The notes: generated by a model from the letters alone, not told the origin. DNA of 43,033 nt from Bacteroidales bacterium (GCA_017994425.1 JAGOKS010000007.1:1-43033); one strand, 5' to 3'. Numbered from the stretch's first letter, positions 33,783 to 41,152 are shown. Translations and numbers: made by a program.

Positions 33783-33826
33783 GTGGGACAATGGAGACAA
33801 CTGCGATAATGTCGCCAGAATCCCAC
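33783..33826 (+). promoter_or_regulatory. Long hairpin between the four-helix-bundle gene and hsdR
   Basis: Outer arms GTGGGA (33783-33788) and TCCCAC (33821-33826), and inner arms TGGAGACA (33792-33799) and TGTCGCCA (33810-33817), can form an interrupted stem of 14 pairs with one mismatch. No T-tract follows, so it is not a classical terminator. It fills half of the 81-base gap before hsdR and may be an RNA processing or attenuation site. Confidence 0.55.
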
Positions 33827-33860
33827 AAGTCCCTCGAATAAAAAGAAATAAAAAAACGAA

Positions 33861-36386
33861 ATGAACGAAGCAGAAACAAGAGCGGAATTAATCGACCCCA
33901 AGTTAAAAGCTTGTGGTTGGGGTACGGTGGAAGGCTCTAAAGTCCTTCGTGAATACAACATTACAGCAGGCAAAATCCAATCAGGCGGCAGCCGGAGTAA
34001 ACGCGAAATTGCCGATTTTGTGTTGGTTTACAAAGGCATTAAACTTGCCGTTATTGAAGCTAAAAGCGATGAATTGCCCGTTGGCGAAGGTGTGATGCAA
34101 GCTAAAAAATATGCTCAAAAGCTTCACTTGGATACTACCTATAGTACCAATGGAAAAGAGATTTATCAAATCTGCATGAAAACCGGAGAAGAAGGTTTGG
34201 TAACCGATTTTTTAAGTCCTGAACAACTTTGGGAGAAAACATTTCCGGTGGTTTCGACTACGCTCAGCCACCATGATGAAGCGGTCATTGAAAGTAGTCG
34301 AAATGCCGCTATATGGAGAGAGAAATTTGCATCCATTCCTTTTGACGATAAAAGCGGCACATGGCAACCTCGTTATTATCAGGAAATAGCCATTAAAAAT
34401 ACGATGGAAGCCATTGCACAAGGAAAAGACAGGATATTGCTTACCCTTGCTACCGGCACAGGCAAGACAGCCATCGCTTTTCAAGTAGCATGGAAACTGT
34501 TTCAAACCCGTTGGAATTTATCTGTACGCTCACTGAGCGGAGCCGAAATGAACCGTCGACCAAGAATCTTATTTTTAGCCGATAGAAACATTTTAGCCGA
34601 TCAAGCTTATAACTCTTTTTCTTCTTTCCCCGATGATGCTTTGGTACGCATAAAACCAAACGAAATTCGAAATCGTGGCAATGTACCCACCAACGGCAGC
34701 ATATTCTTTACTATTTTCCAAACATTTATGAGTGATGCGGTCCATGCAAATGTTAAAGAAACACCTGTTCCATTGGCAGCTGAAATAAGCACAGGCTATG
34801 AGCCGGTCAAGTTTAACTTCGGACAATACCCGAGTGATTTTTTTGACTTTATAATTATTGACGAGTGTCACCGTGGCGGTGCCAATGATGAAAGCAACTG
34901 GAGAGGTATTATGGAATATTTCAGTCCGGCAGTCCAATTGGGTTTAACAGCCACTCCCAAACGGGATGTAAATGTGGATACATATCGCTATTTCGGTGAA
35001 CCTGTTTACATCTATTCCTTGAAAGAAGGTATAAATGATGGTTTCTTAACACCTTTTAAAGTTAAACGCATTAAAACAACTTTGGATGATTACCTCTATG
35101 ATACCGACGATACGGTGGTAGAAGGTGAGATAGAAGCAGGCAAAATATACGAAGAAAAAGATTTTAACAAAAACATTGAAATCGTTGAACGTGAAGCAAA
35201 ACGAGTCAATATCTTTTTAGACGAATGTAATCAACAAGAAAAGGCAATTATATTTTGTGCCAATCAGAATCATGCTGCATTGATACGCGATTTGGTAAAT
35301 CAATATGCCCGACCAGCCGAAGGGAGGAAAGACCCGAATTATTGCGTTCGTGTTACTGCCAATGACGGAGAAGACGGAGAACGTTTTTTAAGAGAATTCC
35401 AAGACAATGAAAAACTTATTCCCACCATTCTCACCACTTCTCAAAAACTGTCAACGGGTGTTGACGCAAGAAATATCCGCAATATTGTAATCCTTCGTCA
35501 TGTCAATTCAATGATTGAATTTAAGCAAATTATAGGTCGTGGAACTCGTTTATTCGACGGCAAAGACTTTTTCACCATTTATGACTTTGTGGATGTGTAC
35601 CAACATTTCTCCGACCCCGAATGGGACGGAGAAGTAGAATTGGAACTTTGTAAAACATGTGGTCAAAATCCTTGCATTTGTGAAAAACAGCCACCAAAAC
35701 CTTGTCCTGTTTGCGGTCAAAGACCTTGTATTTGTAATATTATTGTTGACCCTTGTCTTGTTTGCGGAAAAATACCTTGCATATGTAATAAAAGAAAAAT
35801 AATTAAAGTAAAACTGGGTAATGGGAAGGAAAGGCAAATACAACATATGATTTCCACTTCTTTTTGGAGTCCTGATGGTAAACCGATATCGGCAGAAGAA
35901 TTTTTAAGCAATCTATTTGGAGAGTTGCCAAAACTCTTTAAAGATGAGGAAGAACTGCGTGAAATATGGAGTAAGCCATCCACACGGAAAAAATTACTGG
36001 AGCAATTAGAAGCTGCCGGTTTTCCCAAATCCGATTTACGCATTTTGCAGAAGATAGTTGATATGGAAAAAAGCGATTTATACGATGTTTTAGAATATGT
36101 CTTCAACGGCGACTATGTTGCCATGACCCGGGAAGCCAGAGCCAAAGCAGCAGAAGCTACCCTATTTGCGTTACTTAACGACAATCAAAAAGAATTTATC
36201 TCATTCGTTTTAAGTAAATACATTGAATCAGGCATAGACGAATTGGAGCAAGACAAATTACCGACTTTGTTAACAAACAAATATCAATCTTTGGAAGATG
36301 CAAAAGAAATACTGGGCGACACTGCAAGCATAAGCAAACTCTTTGTCGAATTTCAGGAATATCTTTATAAACAGGAAATAGCATAA
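33861..36386 (+). CDS. hsdR: Type I restriction endonuclease subunit R with triple Cys-motif insert
   Basis: The 841-residue protein is the translocase/nuclease subunit. It has a PD-(D/E)xK nuclease site at the N-terminus (Asp52, Glu66-Ala-Lys68), the DEAD/DEAH helicase core with Walker A ATGTGKT (about residues 197-203), IIIDECHRG, LGLTATPKR and the motif VI segment IIGRGTR, and an EcoEI-type C-terminal domain. Between them, at about residues 597-645, is a cysteine-rich insert of three tandem CxxCGxxPCIC repeats spaced 17-18 residues. It is probably a set of zinc-binding ribbons. The subunit is separated from hsdM and hsdS by three extra genes, which is unusual but still one transcription direction. 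Confidence 0.95.
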   Translation: MNEAETRAELIDPKLKACGWGTVEGSKVLREYNITAGKIQSGGSRSKREIADFVLVYKGIKLAVIEAKSDELPVGEGVMQAKKYAQKLHLDTTYSTNGKEIYQICMKTGEEGLVTDFLSPEQLWEKTFPVVSTTLSHHDEAVIESSRNAAIWREKFASIPFDDKSGTWQPRYYQEIAIKNTMEAIAQGKDRILLTLATGTGKTAIAFQVAWKLFQTRWNLSVRSLSGAEMNRRPRILFLADRNILADQAYNSFSSFPDDALVRIKPNEIRNRGNVPTNGSIFFTIFQTFMSDAVHANVKETPVPLAAEISTGYEPVKFNFGQYPSDFFDFIIIDECHRGGANDESNWRGIMEYFSPAVQLGLTATPKRDVNVDTYRYFGEPVYIYSLKEGINDGFLTPFKVKRIKTTLDDYLYDTDDTVVEGEIEAGKIYEEKDFNKNIEIVEREAKRVNIFLDECNQQEKAIIFCANQNHAALIRDLVNQYARPAEGRKDPNYCVRVTANDGEDGERFLREFQDNEKLIPTILTTSQKLSTGVDARNIRNIVILRHVNSMIEFKQIIGRGTRLFDGKDFFTIYDFVDVYQHFSDPEWDGEVELELCKTCGQNPCICEKQPPKPCPVCGQRPCICNIIVDPCLVCGKIPCICNKRKIIKVKLGNGKERQIQHMISTSFWSPDGKPISAEEFLSNLFGELPKLFKDEEELREIWSKPSTRKKLLEQLEAAGFPKSDLRILQKIVDMEKSDLYDVLEYVFNGDYVAMTREARAKAAEATLFALLNDNQKEFISFVLSKYIESGIDELEQDKLPTLLTNKYQSLEDAKEILGDTASISKLFVEFQEYLYKQEIA

Positions 36387-36397
36387 TGACTGGAATA

Positions 36398-36476
36398 ATA
36401 AATCATACAGCCAACGCTCACAGCCACACACATTGCCAAGCCCGCACGAGCCAACGCTTCAATCAACGCTTTGTCA
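36398..36476 (+). repeat. GC-rich element with direct repeats of AGCCAACGCT
   Basis: AGCCAACGCT occurs at 36409-36418 and 36449-36458, with a third partial copy (TCAACGCT) about 13 bases on. Facing ACACAC and GTGTGT arms could close a large stem-loop. The GC content is well above the surrounding sequence. It resembles dispersed intergenic or recombination-site-like elements that I recall in Bacteroidetes, but no identity can be claimed. Confidence 0.35.
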
Positions 36477-36563
36477 AAGAGTGTGTCTGTTCCTACGAAC
36501 TAAAAAAAAGCAAATGCAGAAAAATACGATAAATATTTCTATTAAAACTTAATATTAAAGACA

Positions 36564-36734
36564 ATGGACAAAAATTTAGCAGCACAGAACAAATACGCCT
36601 TAATGATACAGGCAAAGGTGAAAATGAAAATAAACGAGGGGAAAAGTGAGAAACAAGCGTGGCAAGAAGTACTCAAGGATGAGGGAATGAGTGAAGAGAA
36701 AATACAGGAAATGACAAAAAACTTAAAGGATTAA
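36564..36734 (+). CDS. Small hypothetical protein, 56 residues
   Basis: This reading frame starts MDKNLAAQNKYALMIQAKVK and ends KIQEMTKNLKD. It is highly charged, probably all helical, with GKSEKQAWQEVLKDEGMSEE in the middle (20 residues). The ATG follows 180 bases behind hsdR and the frame is followed by the good terminator at 36870. Codon use and the regular charge pattern look coding. No function is recognisable; candidates are a small regulator of the restriction operon or an orphan toxin/antitoxin remnant. After the stop an overlapping frame continues to a tag at 36816 (NEFKTTLETTLSE), so a frameshifted longer protein cannot be excluded. Confidence 0.5.
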   Translation: MDKNLAAQNKYALMIQAKVKMKINEGKSEKQAWQEVLKDEGMSEEKIQEMTKNLKD

Positions 36735-36784
36735 AGAAGAGCCACGTAATCTAAATACGAAAGAAAAAACGAAAAACGAATTTA

Positions 36785-36807
36785 AGACCACATTAGAGAC
36801 CACATTA
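36785..36807 (+). repeat. Direct repeat AGACCACATTA (two copies)
   Basis: AGACCACATTA occurs at 36785-36795 and again at 36797-36807, a 12-base period, between the small ORF and the terminator. It may be the end of a decayed coding sequence (TTLETTLSE) or an independent short repeat. Confidence 0.5.
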
Positions 36808-36869
36808 TCCGAATAGAATTTTAAGGTTTTTCATTTTATTTAAATTTTAAATGGTTTATATAATTTGTG

Positions 36870-36896
36870 AGGCTCCTGAAAGGGAGCCTTTTTTTT
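36870..36896 (+). terminator. Rho-independent terminator at the end of the restriction island
   Basis: The arms AGGCTCC (36870-36876) and GGAGCCT (36883-36889) with a 6-base loop are followed by eight T residues. It is the strongest plus-strand terminator in the window and probably marks the 3' end of the hsd transcript. Confidence 0.88.
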
Positions 36897-37152
36897 ATTT
36901 ATAGGGCATTTGTAACAGGTGTTTGCTTCCATACATGAGCATTTCAATTTAATAATTCCCACTCATCCCCTATTAAAACCGTTTATTTCCCCACTATTTT
37001 ACCATTATAATGCTTATCTATCCCACAAAAATATTCCAAATAGTGTAAAAGCACCTAATTTTACCTTATTTAGTAATAAAAAAAACGTAAAAAACGATAA
37101 GAATTTACTCCTATACGTTCGAAATTGCAAAAATAAATGACGAAAACTTTTT

Positions 37153-37284
37153 AAAAAGAGCTTGAGAGCTTCTTTTGAAGAGCTATAGAGGTTTTCATAA
37201 AGAGCTTGAGAGCTTTTTAAGAAAAGCTCTAAGGCTTTTTGGAAAAAGTACGAGAGCTTTTTGGAAAAAGCTCTAAGGCTTTTT
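37153..37284 (+). repeat. 22-bp tandem array D (6 units, dyad AAAAAGCTCTAAGGCTTTTT)
   Basis: Six 22-base units start at 37153, 37175, 37197, 37219, 37241 and 37263. Units carry the imperfect dyad AAAAAGCTCTAAGGCTTTTT or its variant with GAGAGCTTTTT. A related single unit lies at 37681-37704 (GCTTAAGAGCTTTTT). The rest of the 36900-37300 spacer is AT-rich and I do not support the 73-residue frame at 36919-37140. Confidence 0.88.
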
Positions 37285-37300
37285 GAGTGTTTTTTTAGGC

Positions 37301-37331
37301 AAAAAAAGAGCCGCTGTAAAATACAGCGGCT
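37301..37331 (-). terminator. Minus-strand rho-independent terminator
   Basis: The arms AGCCGCTGTA (37309-37318) and TACAGCGGCT (37322-37331) with a 3-base loop are perfect. On the minus strand the hairpin is followed by CTTTTTTT. It therefore ends transcription from the right, i.e. of the small minus-strand ORF at 37365. Confidence 0.8.
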
Positions 37332-37364
37332 TTCAAGGGTTTAAAAATGTAATACTTTATTCCT

Positions 37365-37553
37365 TTATGCTCCCGGTGAATTATGGATAGCCTTTCGTAA
37401 AACTTCCCTTTCGGGTTTGATACGTAAATAGACTAAAGGATTATTTGTAATCGTATACGGACGTTTTTCTTCCATGGTTTCCGGACTTTCTATATGAATT
37501 GTTGAGAGGATTGCTCCCACTTGATGCCTTGCTATTAATCGGTATGTTTTCAT
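37365..37553 (-). CDS. Small hypothetical protein, 62 residues (possible N-terminal membrane segment)
   Basis: From the ATG at 37553 the product is a 62-residue basic soluble protein (MKTYRLIARHQVGAILSTIH at the start, ending AIHNSPGA). The frame is open further upstream to about 37630 and would add a hydrophobic segment (FPFLLVLIGFYGLILYQKK) if translation began at a TTG at 37616 or 37619, giving a small single-pass membrane protein. The terminator at 37301-37331 lies just downstream in the right orientation, which supports a real transcript. No promoter element is evident and the family is unknown. Confidence 0.45.
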   Translation of the reverse strand: MKTYRLIARHQVGAILSTIHIESPETMEEKRPYTITNNPLVYLRIKPEREVLRKAIHNSPGA

Positions 37554-37811
37554 AATGCTGCCTTCTCGTTTTTTTTGATACAAAATTAAACCATAAAACC
37601 CTATTAAAACCAACAAAAAGGGAAATATTTTTATTAAATTGAATTTCTATAACATCCATATAAAATTTAAAATGCTTACAAAAAAAAGCTTAAGAGCTTT
37701 TTGGTATTTTAACCAAGCATCTCCTATCCCAAGCCCGTATTTTTGGAAGGATTTTGCCTCTTCACAAAAAAAGTCGAGAGTGCCGAATCCCGTGTGCCGA
37801 AAAATGAATAT

Positions 37812-37860
37812 ATCTCTTTGCGTTTTTTGCGTAGCATTTTTGCGCCCTTTGCGGTTAAAA
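37812..37860 (+). repeat. Dispersed TTTGCG-rich intergenic element
   Basis: The segment contains CTCTTTGCG, TTTTTTGCG, TTTTTGCGCCC and TTTGCGGTTAAAA in succession. I recall CTTTGCG(T)n...TTTGCGGTTAAAA stretches as dispersed intergenic repeats in Bacteroidetes genomes; this is not checked. Only one copy is present here. Confidence 0.4.
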
Positions 37861-37889
37861 AAAAATACAAGGCTATGTGAGGATAATTA

Positions 37890-37989
37890 CCACACATGAT
37901 TCTTGTCATTTGCACGCATGATTCTTGTCATTTGCACGCATGGTTTTTGTCATTTTTACGCATGGTTTTTGTCGTTACCACGCATACTA
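37890..37989 (+). repeat. 22-bp tandem array C (4 units plus remnant, dyad ATGATTCTTGTCAT)
   Basis: Four 22-base units start at 37890, 37912, 37934 and 37956, with a partial fifth (CCACGCATACTAA) at 37978. Units share CGCATGATTCTTGTCATTT; in two units GGTTTTTG replaces GATTCTTG. The array lies in the spacer behind the 3' end of the ThiF-like gene. Its sequence is unrelated to arrays A, B and D. The 37617-38018 spacer holds no other feature that I support. Confidence 0.9.
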
Positions 37990-38018
37990 ATTCAAAGCGG
38001 GGAATACAAAAAGCGAAA

Positions 38019-38762
38019 TCACCGTTCTGAAAGGGTTTTAAATCGTTCCCGTGCTTTTTGTTGCTCATCGGGATTGGGAGTGAGGTGCAGGATAGACGTT
38101 GCATTGTTCAATAAATCGATAGTAAATAGTTTGTTGTGGAGGATTTCACCGCAGCCTGTAATCAGTTTCAGGGTTTCGCTTACTTGCAGGCAACCTATAA
38201 TGCCGGGCAACATACCGAAAACACCAACGGGAGTTGTTGTTTCTTCTTCTGTTTTTGGAAATAAACAACGATACGTTGCTCCGCCCCGGTAATTGAAAAC
38301 GGAAACTTGCCCGTAGAATTCGGAGATGGCTCCGTAAATCATGGGCTTGTCCAATCCCACACATACATCGTTCATCAGATAGCGTGTGGTATAATTATCC
38401 GTTCCGTCGATGATAATATCATAATTTTCACACAAACCAATCGCATTTGCCGGTTTAAACGTATGCGGATAGGCTTCAATATGCACTTCGGAATTTAGTT
38501 TTTGTAAGGATTGTTTGGCTGTCAGTGCTTTTGATAGTCCTACCTGAGGCTCGCGGTATAATACCTGTCGTTGTAAGTTGTGAAGCGAAACCGTATCGTT
38601 ATCCACTAATCCCAGTGTTCCGATTCCTGCTGCTACCAAATATTGACTGATTACCGAACCTAATCCTCCAACGCCAACCAATAATACCGAAGCATGCGTA
38701 ATTTTGCGTTGTCCTTCTTCTCCGATTTCGGGCAACATGCTTTGACGTACATATCTTTCCAT
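38019..38762 (-). CDS. HesA/MoeB/ThiF-family adenylyltransferase
   Basis: Members of this E1-like family adenylate the C-terminal glycine of a ThiS or MoaD-type sulfur carrier. The 247-residue product has the ATP loop VGVGGLGS (about residues 29-36), the adenylation residues in LVDNDTVSLHNLQRQ, and DGTDNYTTRYLMND. The usual Cys of the loop before GVxG is missing here (TTPVGVFGMLPG), as are the second zinc CxxC pair and a rhodanese domain. Such shorter forms occur in Bacteroidetes. No carrier protein gene is adjacent. It is the last gene of the minus-strand lipA-lipB operon, 2 bases behind lipB. Confidence 0.88.
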   Translation of the reverse strand: MERYVRQSMLPEIGEEGQRKITHASVLLVGVGGLGSVISQYLVAAGIGTLGLVDNDTVSLHNLQRQVLYREPQVGLSKALTAKQSLQKLNSEVHIEAYPHTFKPANAIGLCENYDIIIDGTDNYTTRYLMNDVCVGLDKPMIYGAISEFYGQVSVFNYRGGATYRCLFPKTEEETTTPVGVFGMLPGIIGCLQVSETLKLITGCGEILHNKLFTIDLLNNATSILHLTPNPDEQQKARERFKTLSER

Positions 38763-38764
38763 GA

Positions 38765-39433
38765 CTATTGCTTGAAAATGTCGGTGAAGGACTTTTTGTA
38801 AACTTCTTTTACTTCGTGCATATCCAGGGGATGATTCAACTCTTTTTCGAGAGACGTAACCCCTTTATCCACAAAACCACAGGGATTGATATAGTGAAAA
38901 TAATTCAAGTCGGTAGTTACGTTGAGTGCAAAACCGTGCATAGTAACATAATGGCTTGCCCGTATGCCGATGGCACAGATTTTTCGTATCGACGGCTTAT
39001 CAATATCCAGCCAAACACCGGTAGCACCTTGCAAACGGGTACCTTTAATTCCGTAGTGAGCAATGGTTTGAATAATGCTTTCTTCCAATAAATGAACGTA
39101 TTCTTTTAACGATAACTTCATCGCGGCAATGTCGAGTATCGGATATCCCACCAACTGACCGGGACCGTGATACGTAATATCACCTCCTCTGTCGATATGA
39201 AAGAAAGTAGCATTTATTTTTTGGAGGAAGGCTTGGTTAGCGAGTAAATTCGTAGCATTTCCGTTATGTCCCAAGGTGTATACGTGCGGATGTTCGCACA
39301 AAATAACCTGAGGGCTAATATCGTGAATGTCTAATTCGGGGTTTAGTTTTTTATCAATCAAACTGTTAAAAATAACTTTTTGTTTATCCCAGGCTGTTTG
39401 ATAATCGATGAGTTGCCAATCGGTGAATATCAT
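38765..39433 (-). CDS. lipB: Octanoyltransferase (lipoate biosynthesis)
   Basis: LipB moves the octanoyl group from acyl-ACP to lipoyl domains. The 222-residue protein shows YTLGHNG, the family signature DRGGDITYHGPGQLVGYPIL (20 residues, about 83-102), the Lys-containing RKICAIGIRAS segment and the catalytic Cys in YINPCGF. It overlaps lipA by 4 bases (ATGA-type overlap at 39430-39433). With lipA it makes the lipoyl cofactor of the 2-oxoacid dehydrogenase and glycine cleavage complexes. Confidence 0.96.
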   Translation of the reverse strand: MIFTDWQLIDYQTAWDKQKVIFNSLIDKKLNPELDIHDISPQVILCEHPHVYTLGHNGNATNLLANQAFLQKINATFFHIDRGGDITYHGPGQLVGYPILDIAAMKLSLKEYVHLLEESIIQTIAHYGIKGTRLQGATGVWLDIDKPSIRKICAIGIRASHYVTMHGFALNVTTDLNYFHYINPCGFVDKGVTSLEKELNHPLDMHEVKEVYKKSFTDIFKQ

Positions 39434-40299
39434 GCTTTTTTAATTTTACTGTTTATATACGATTGTTCCGCCATAAAAGAAGAGCGTACATAAGGACCGC
39501 TTTCGACGGCTTTAAAGCCTAATTCCATTCCTTTTTGTTTGTAAAAATCAAACACATCGGGGTGTATATATTCTACAACATCGAGGTTTTGAGGTGTGGG
39601 TTGCAGGTACTGACCGATGGTAAATAATTCACAGCCCACAGAACGAAGATCTTTCATCAGGTCGACGACTTCTTCTTGCGTTTCTCCGATACCGACCATG
39701 ATGCCCGATTTGGCAACGATGCCTGATTGGGCTATGACGGACAAGGTTTGTAAGCTTGTTTTGTAATTAGCCCGACTTCTTATCGAGGGGGTTAATCGTT
39801 TTACCGTTTCTAAATTATGTCCGATAACATCGGGTTGGGCGTTGCAAACGCTATGTATCCAATCCGTATTCCCATCGAAATCGGGGATGAGAACTTCAAT
39901 TTTTGTTTGCGGATTCACGTTGCGGACAGCAAGAATACAATCGCTCCAATGTTGGGCGCCTTTATCCGGCAAATCGTCGCGGTCGACGGAAGTAATAACG
40001 CAATAATTTAAGTTCATTAAGCGAATGCTTTCGGCAAGACGCAAAGGCTCATCGGCATCGGGAGGAAGAGGTTTTCCGGTTTTGGTAGCACAAAATTTAC
40101 AGGAACGGGTGCATATATCTCCCAGTATCATAAACGTAGCTGTTCCCATGGTCCAGCACTTGCTTTTGTTGGGACATTTGCCGCTTTCACAAATGGTGTG
40201 GAGGTGGTGTTTGTGAACCGTTTGTTTTACTTTTTCAAAATTTTCACCGGATTCCAGCTTTACTTTCAGCCAGTCCGGTTTTCTGCTATTCTCTCTCAT
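39430..40299 (-). CDS. lipA: Lipoyl synthase
   Basis: LipA is a radical SAM enzyme that inserts two sulfur atoms into the protein-bound octanoyl chain. The 289-residue product has the auxiliary-cluster cysteines Cys37, Cys42 and Cys48 (CESGKCPNKSKCW), the SAM-cluster cysteines Cys63, Cys67 and Cys70 (CTRSCKFC), and the C-terminal RSSF whose serine ligates the auxiliary cluster. All key residues are present. It is the first gene of the operon with lipB and the ThiF-like gene, behind the -7 element at 40330. Confidence 0.97.
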   Translation of the reverse strand: MRENSRKPDWLKVKLESGENFEKVKQTVHKHHLHTICESGKCPNKSKCWTMGTATFMILGDICTRSCKFCATKTGKPLPPDADEPLRLAESIRLMNLNYCVITSVDRDDLPDKGAQHWSDCILAVRNVNPQTKIEVLIPDFDGNTDWIHSVCNAQPDVIGHNLETVKRLTPSIRSRANYKTSLQTLSVIAQSGIVAKSGIMVGIGETQEEVVDLMKDLRSVGCELFTIGQYLQPTPQNLDVVEYIHPDVFDFYKQKGMELGFKAVESGPYVRSSFMAEQSYINSKIKKA

Positions 40300-40329
40300 G
40301 GTCTGTTATCAGTATTAGAATATGACGTG

Positions 40330-40337
40330 CAAAAGTA
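40330..40337 (-). promoter_or_regulatory. Bacteroidetes -7 element for the lipA operon (minus strand)
   Basis: Plus-strand CAAAAGTA gives TACTTTTG on the minus strand, 30 bases before the lipA ATG at 40299. Confidence 0.6.
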
Positions 40338-40372
40338 CATCAAAAAATTATATGGGGATACGATAAAAACAA

Positions 40373-41131
40373 TTAATCGCTTCCGTATTGTTTCAATGTA
40401 CACATGCCCTCTTCCATGAGTACATAGCTGTCATGCGTCATCCAGTCGCCGGTATTGATATAGCGGGAAGTATCATTGAGATTGAAATCCAACATAAAAT
40501 GACGATGACCGAATAGAAAATAATCGTAGTGTTCGGATTGTAGGATTTTTTTGCAATAGACGATAATGGGTTCTTTGTCTTCGCCGTAAAAAAGACGATC
40601 TTCTTTCAGATGAGCTTTTCTACTTTTCAAGGAAACACTTCTTGCGATGGCAAAAGCCCAACGCGGATGCAAGGCAGCATACCAACGTTGATTGAATTTA
40701 CGTCCATAAATCCATTTAATCAAATGATATCCATAATCTTTGGGATCTAAGCCATCCCCGTGTCCGAGCAATACTTTTTTACCATTAATTAAAAAGCTGT
40801 GGTTGCCATGCAATTGAGTCATGCCGATTTCTTTTTGTAAATAGCCGAAATTCCACATGTCGTGGTTGCCTAAAATATAGTAAATATGGATGCCGCTATC
40901 CGCCATTTCCGCTAATTTTCCCAAAAAGCGGATGTTGTCTTTCGGAACTACATTTTTGTATTCAAACCAGAAATCAAAGATATCGCCCAATAAAAATAGA
41001 TGGGTAGCCGTAGATTTGATGGAATCCAGAAAAGCAATAAGGCGGCGTTCACGCAGGTCGCTTTCGATTTTATCGGGTAAGCCGAAATGACAATCGGAAA
41101 TAAAATAAACAGTGCCGTTAATGGATTCCAT
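40373..41131 (-). CDS. lpxH: UDP-2,3-diacylglucosamine diphosphatase-like metallophosphoesterase
   Basis: LpxH hydrolyses UDP-2,3-diacylglucosamine to lipid X in lipid A synthesis. The 252-residue product has all calcineurin-type metal motifs in order: SDCHFGLP (Asp13, His15), GDIFDFWFEY, LGNHDMWN, GHGDGLDP and FGHRHF near the C-terminus. Length and motifs match the LpxH proteins of the Bacteroidetes. It is a single gene with its own -7 element. Another phosphoesterase of the same fold cannot be fully excluded from sequence alone. Confidence 0.85.
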   Translation of the reverse strand: MESINGTVYFISDCHFGLPDKIESDLRERRLIAFLDSIKSTATHLFLLGDIFDFWFEYKNVVPKDNIRFLGKLAEMADSGIHIYYILGNHDMWNFGYLQKEIGMTQLHGNHSFLINGKKVLLGHGDGLDPKDYGYHLIKWIYGRKFNQRWYAALHPRWAFAIARSVSLKSRKAHLKEDRLFYGEDKEPIIVYCKKILQSEHYDYFLFGHRHFMLDFNLNDTSRYINTGDWMTHDSYVLMEEGMCTLKQYGSD

Positions 41132-41152
41132 GTGTTGATATTATTGGTAGTA

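Noticed and set aside
36919..37140. 73-residue plus-strand frame in the spacer after the restriction island
   Set aside because: Low-complexity AT-rich sequence behind a strong terminator, without promoter or recognisable protein features.
37639..37899. 86-residue plus-strand frame and its antisense counterpart
   Set aside because: They cross the lone array D unit and the TTTGCG-type dispersed element, so the frames are a by-product of repeats.
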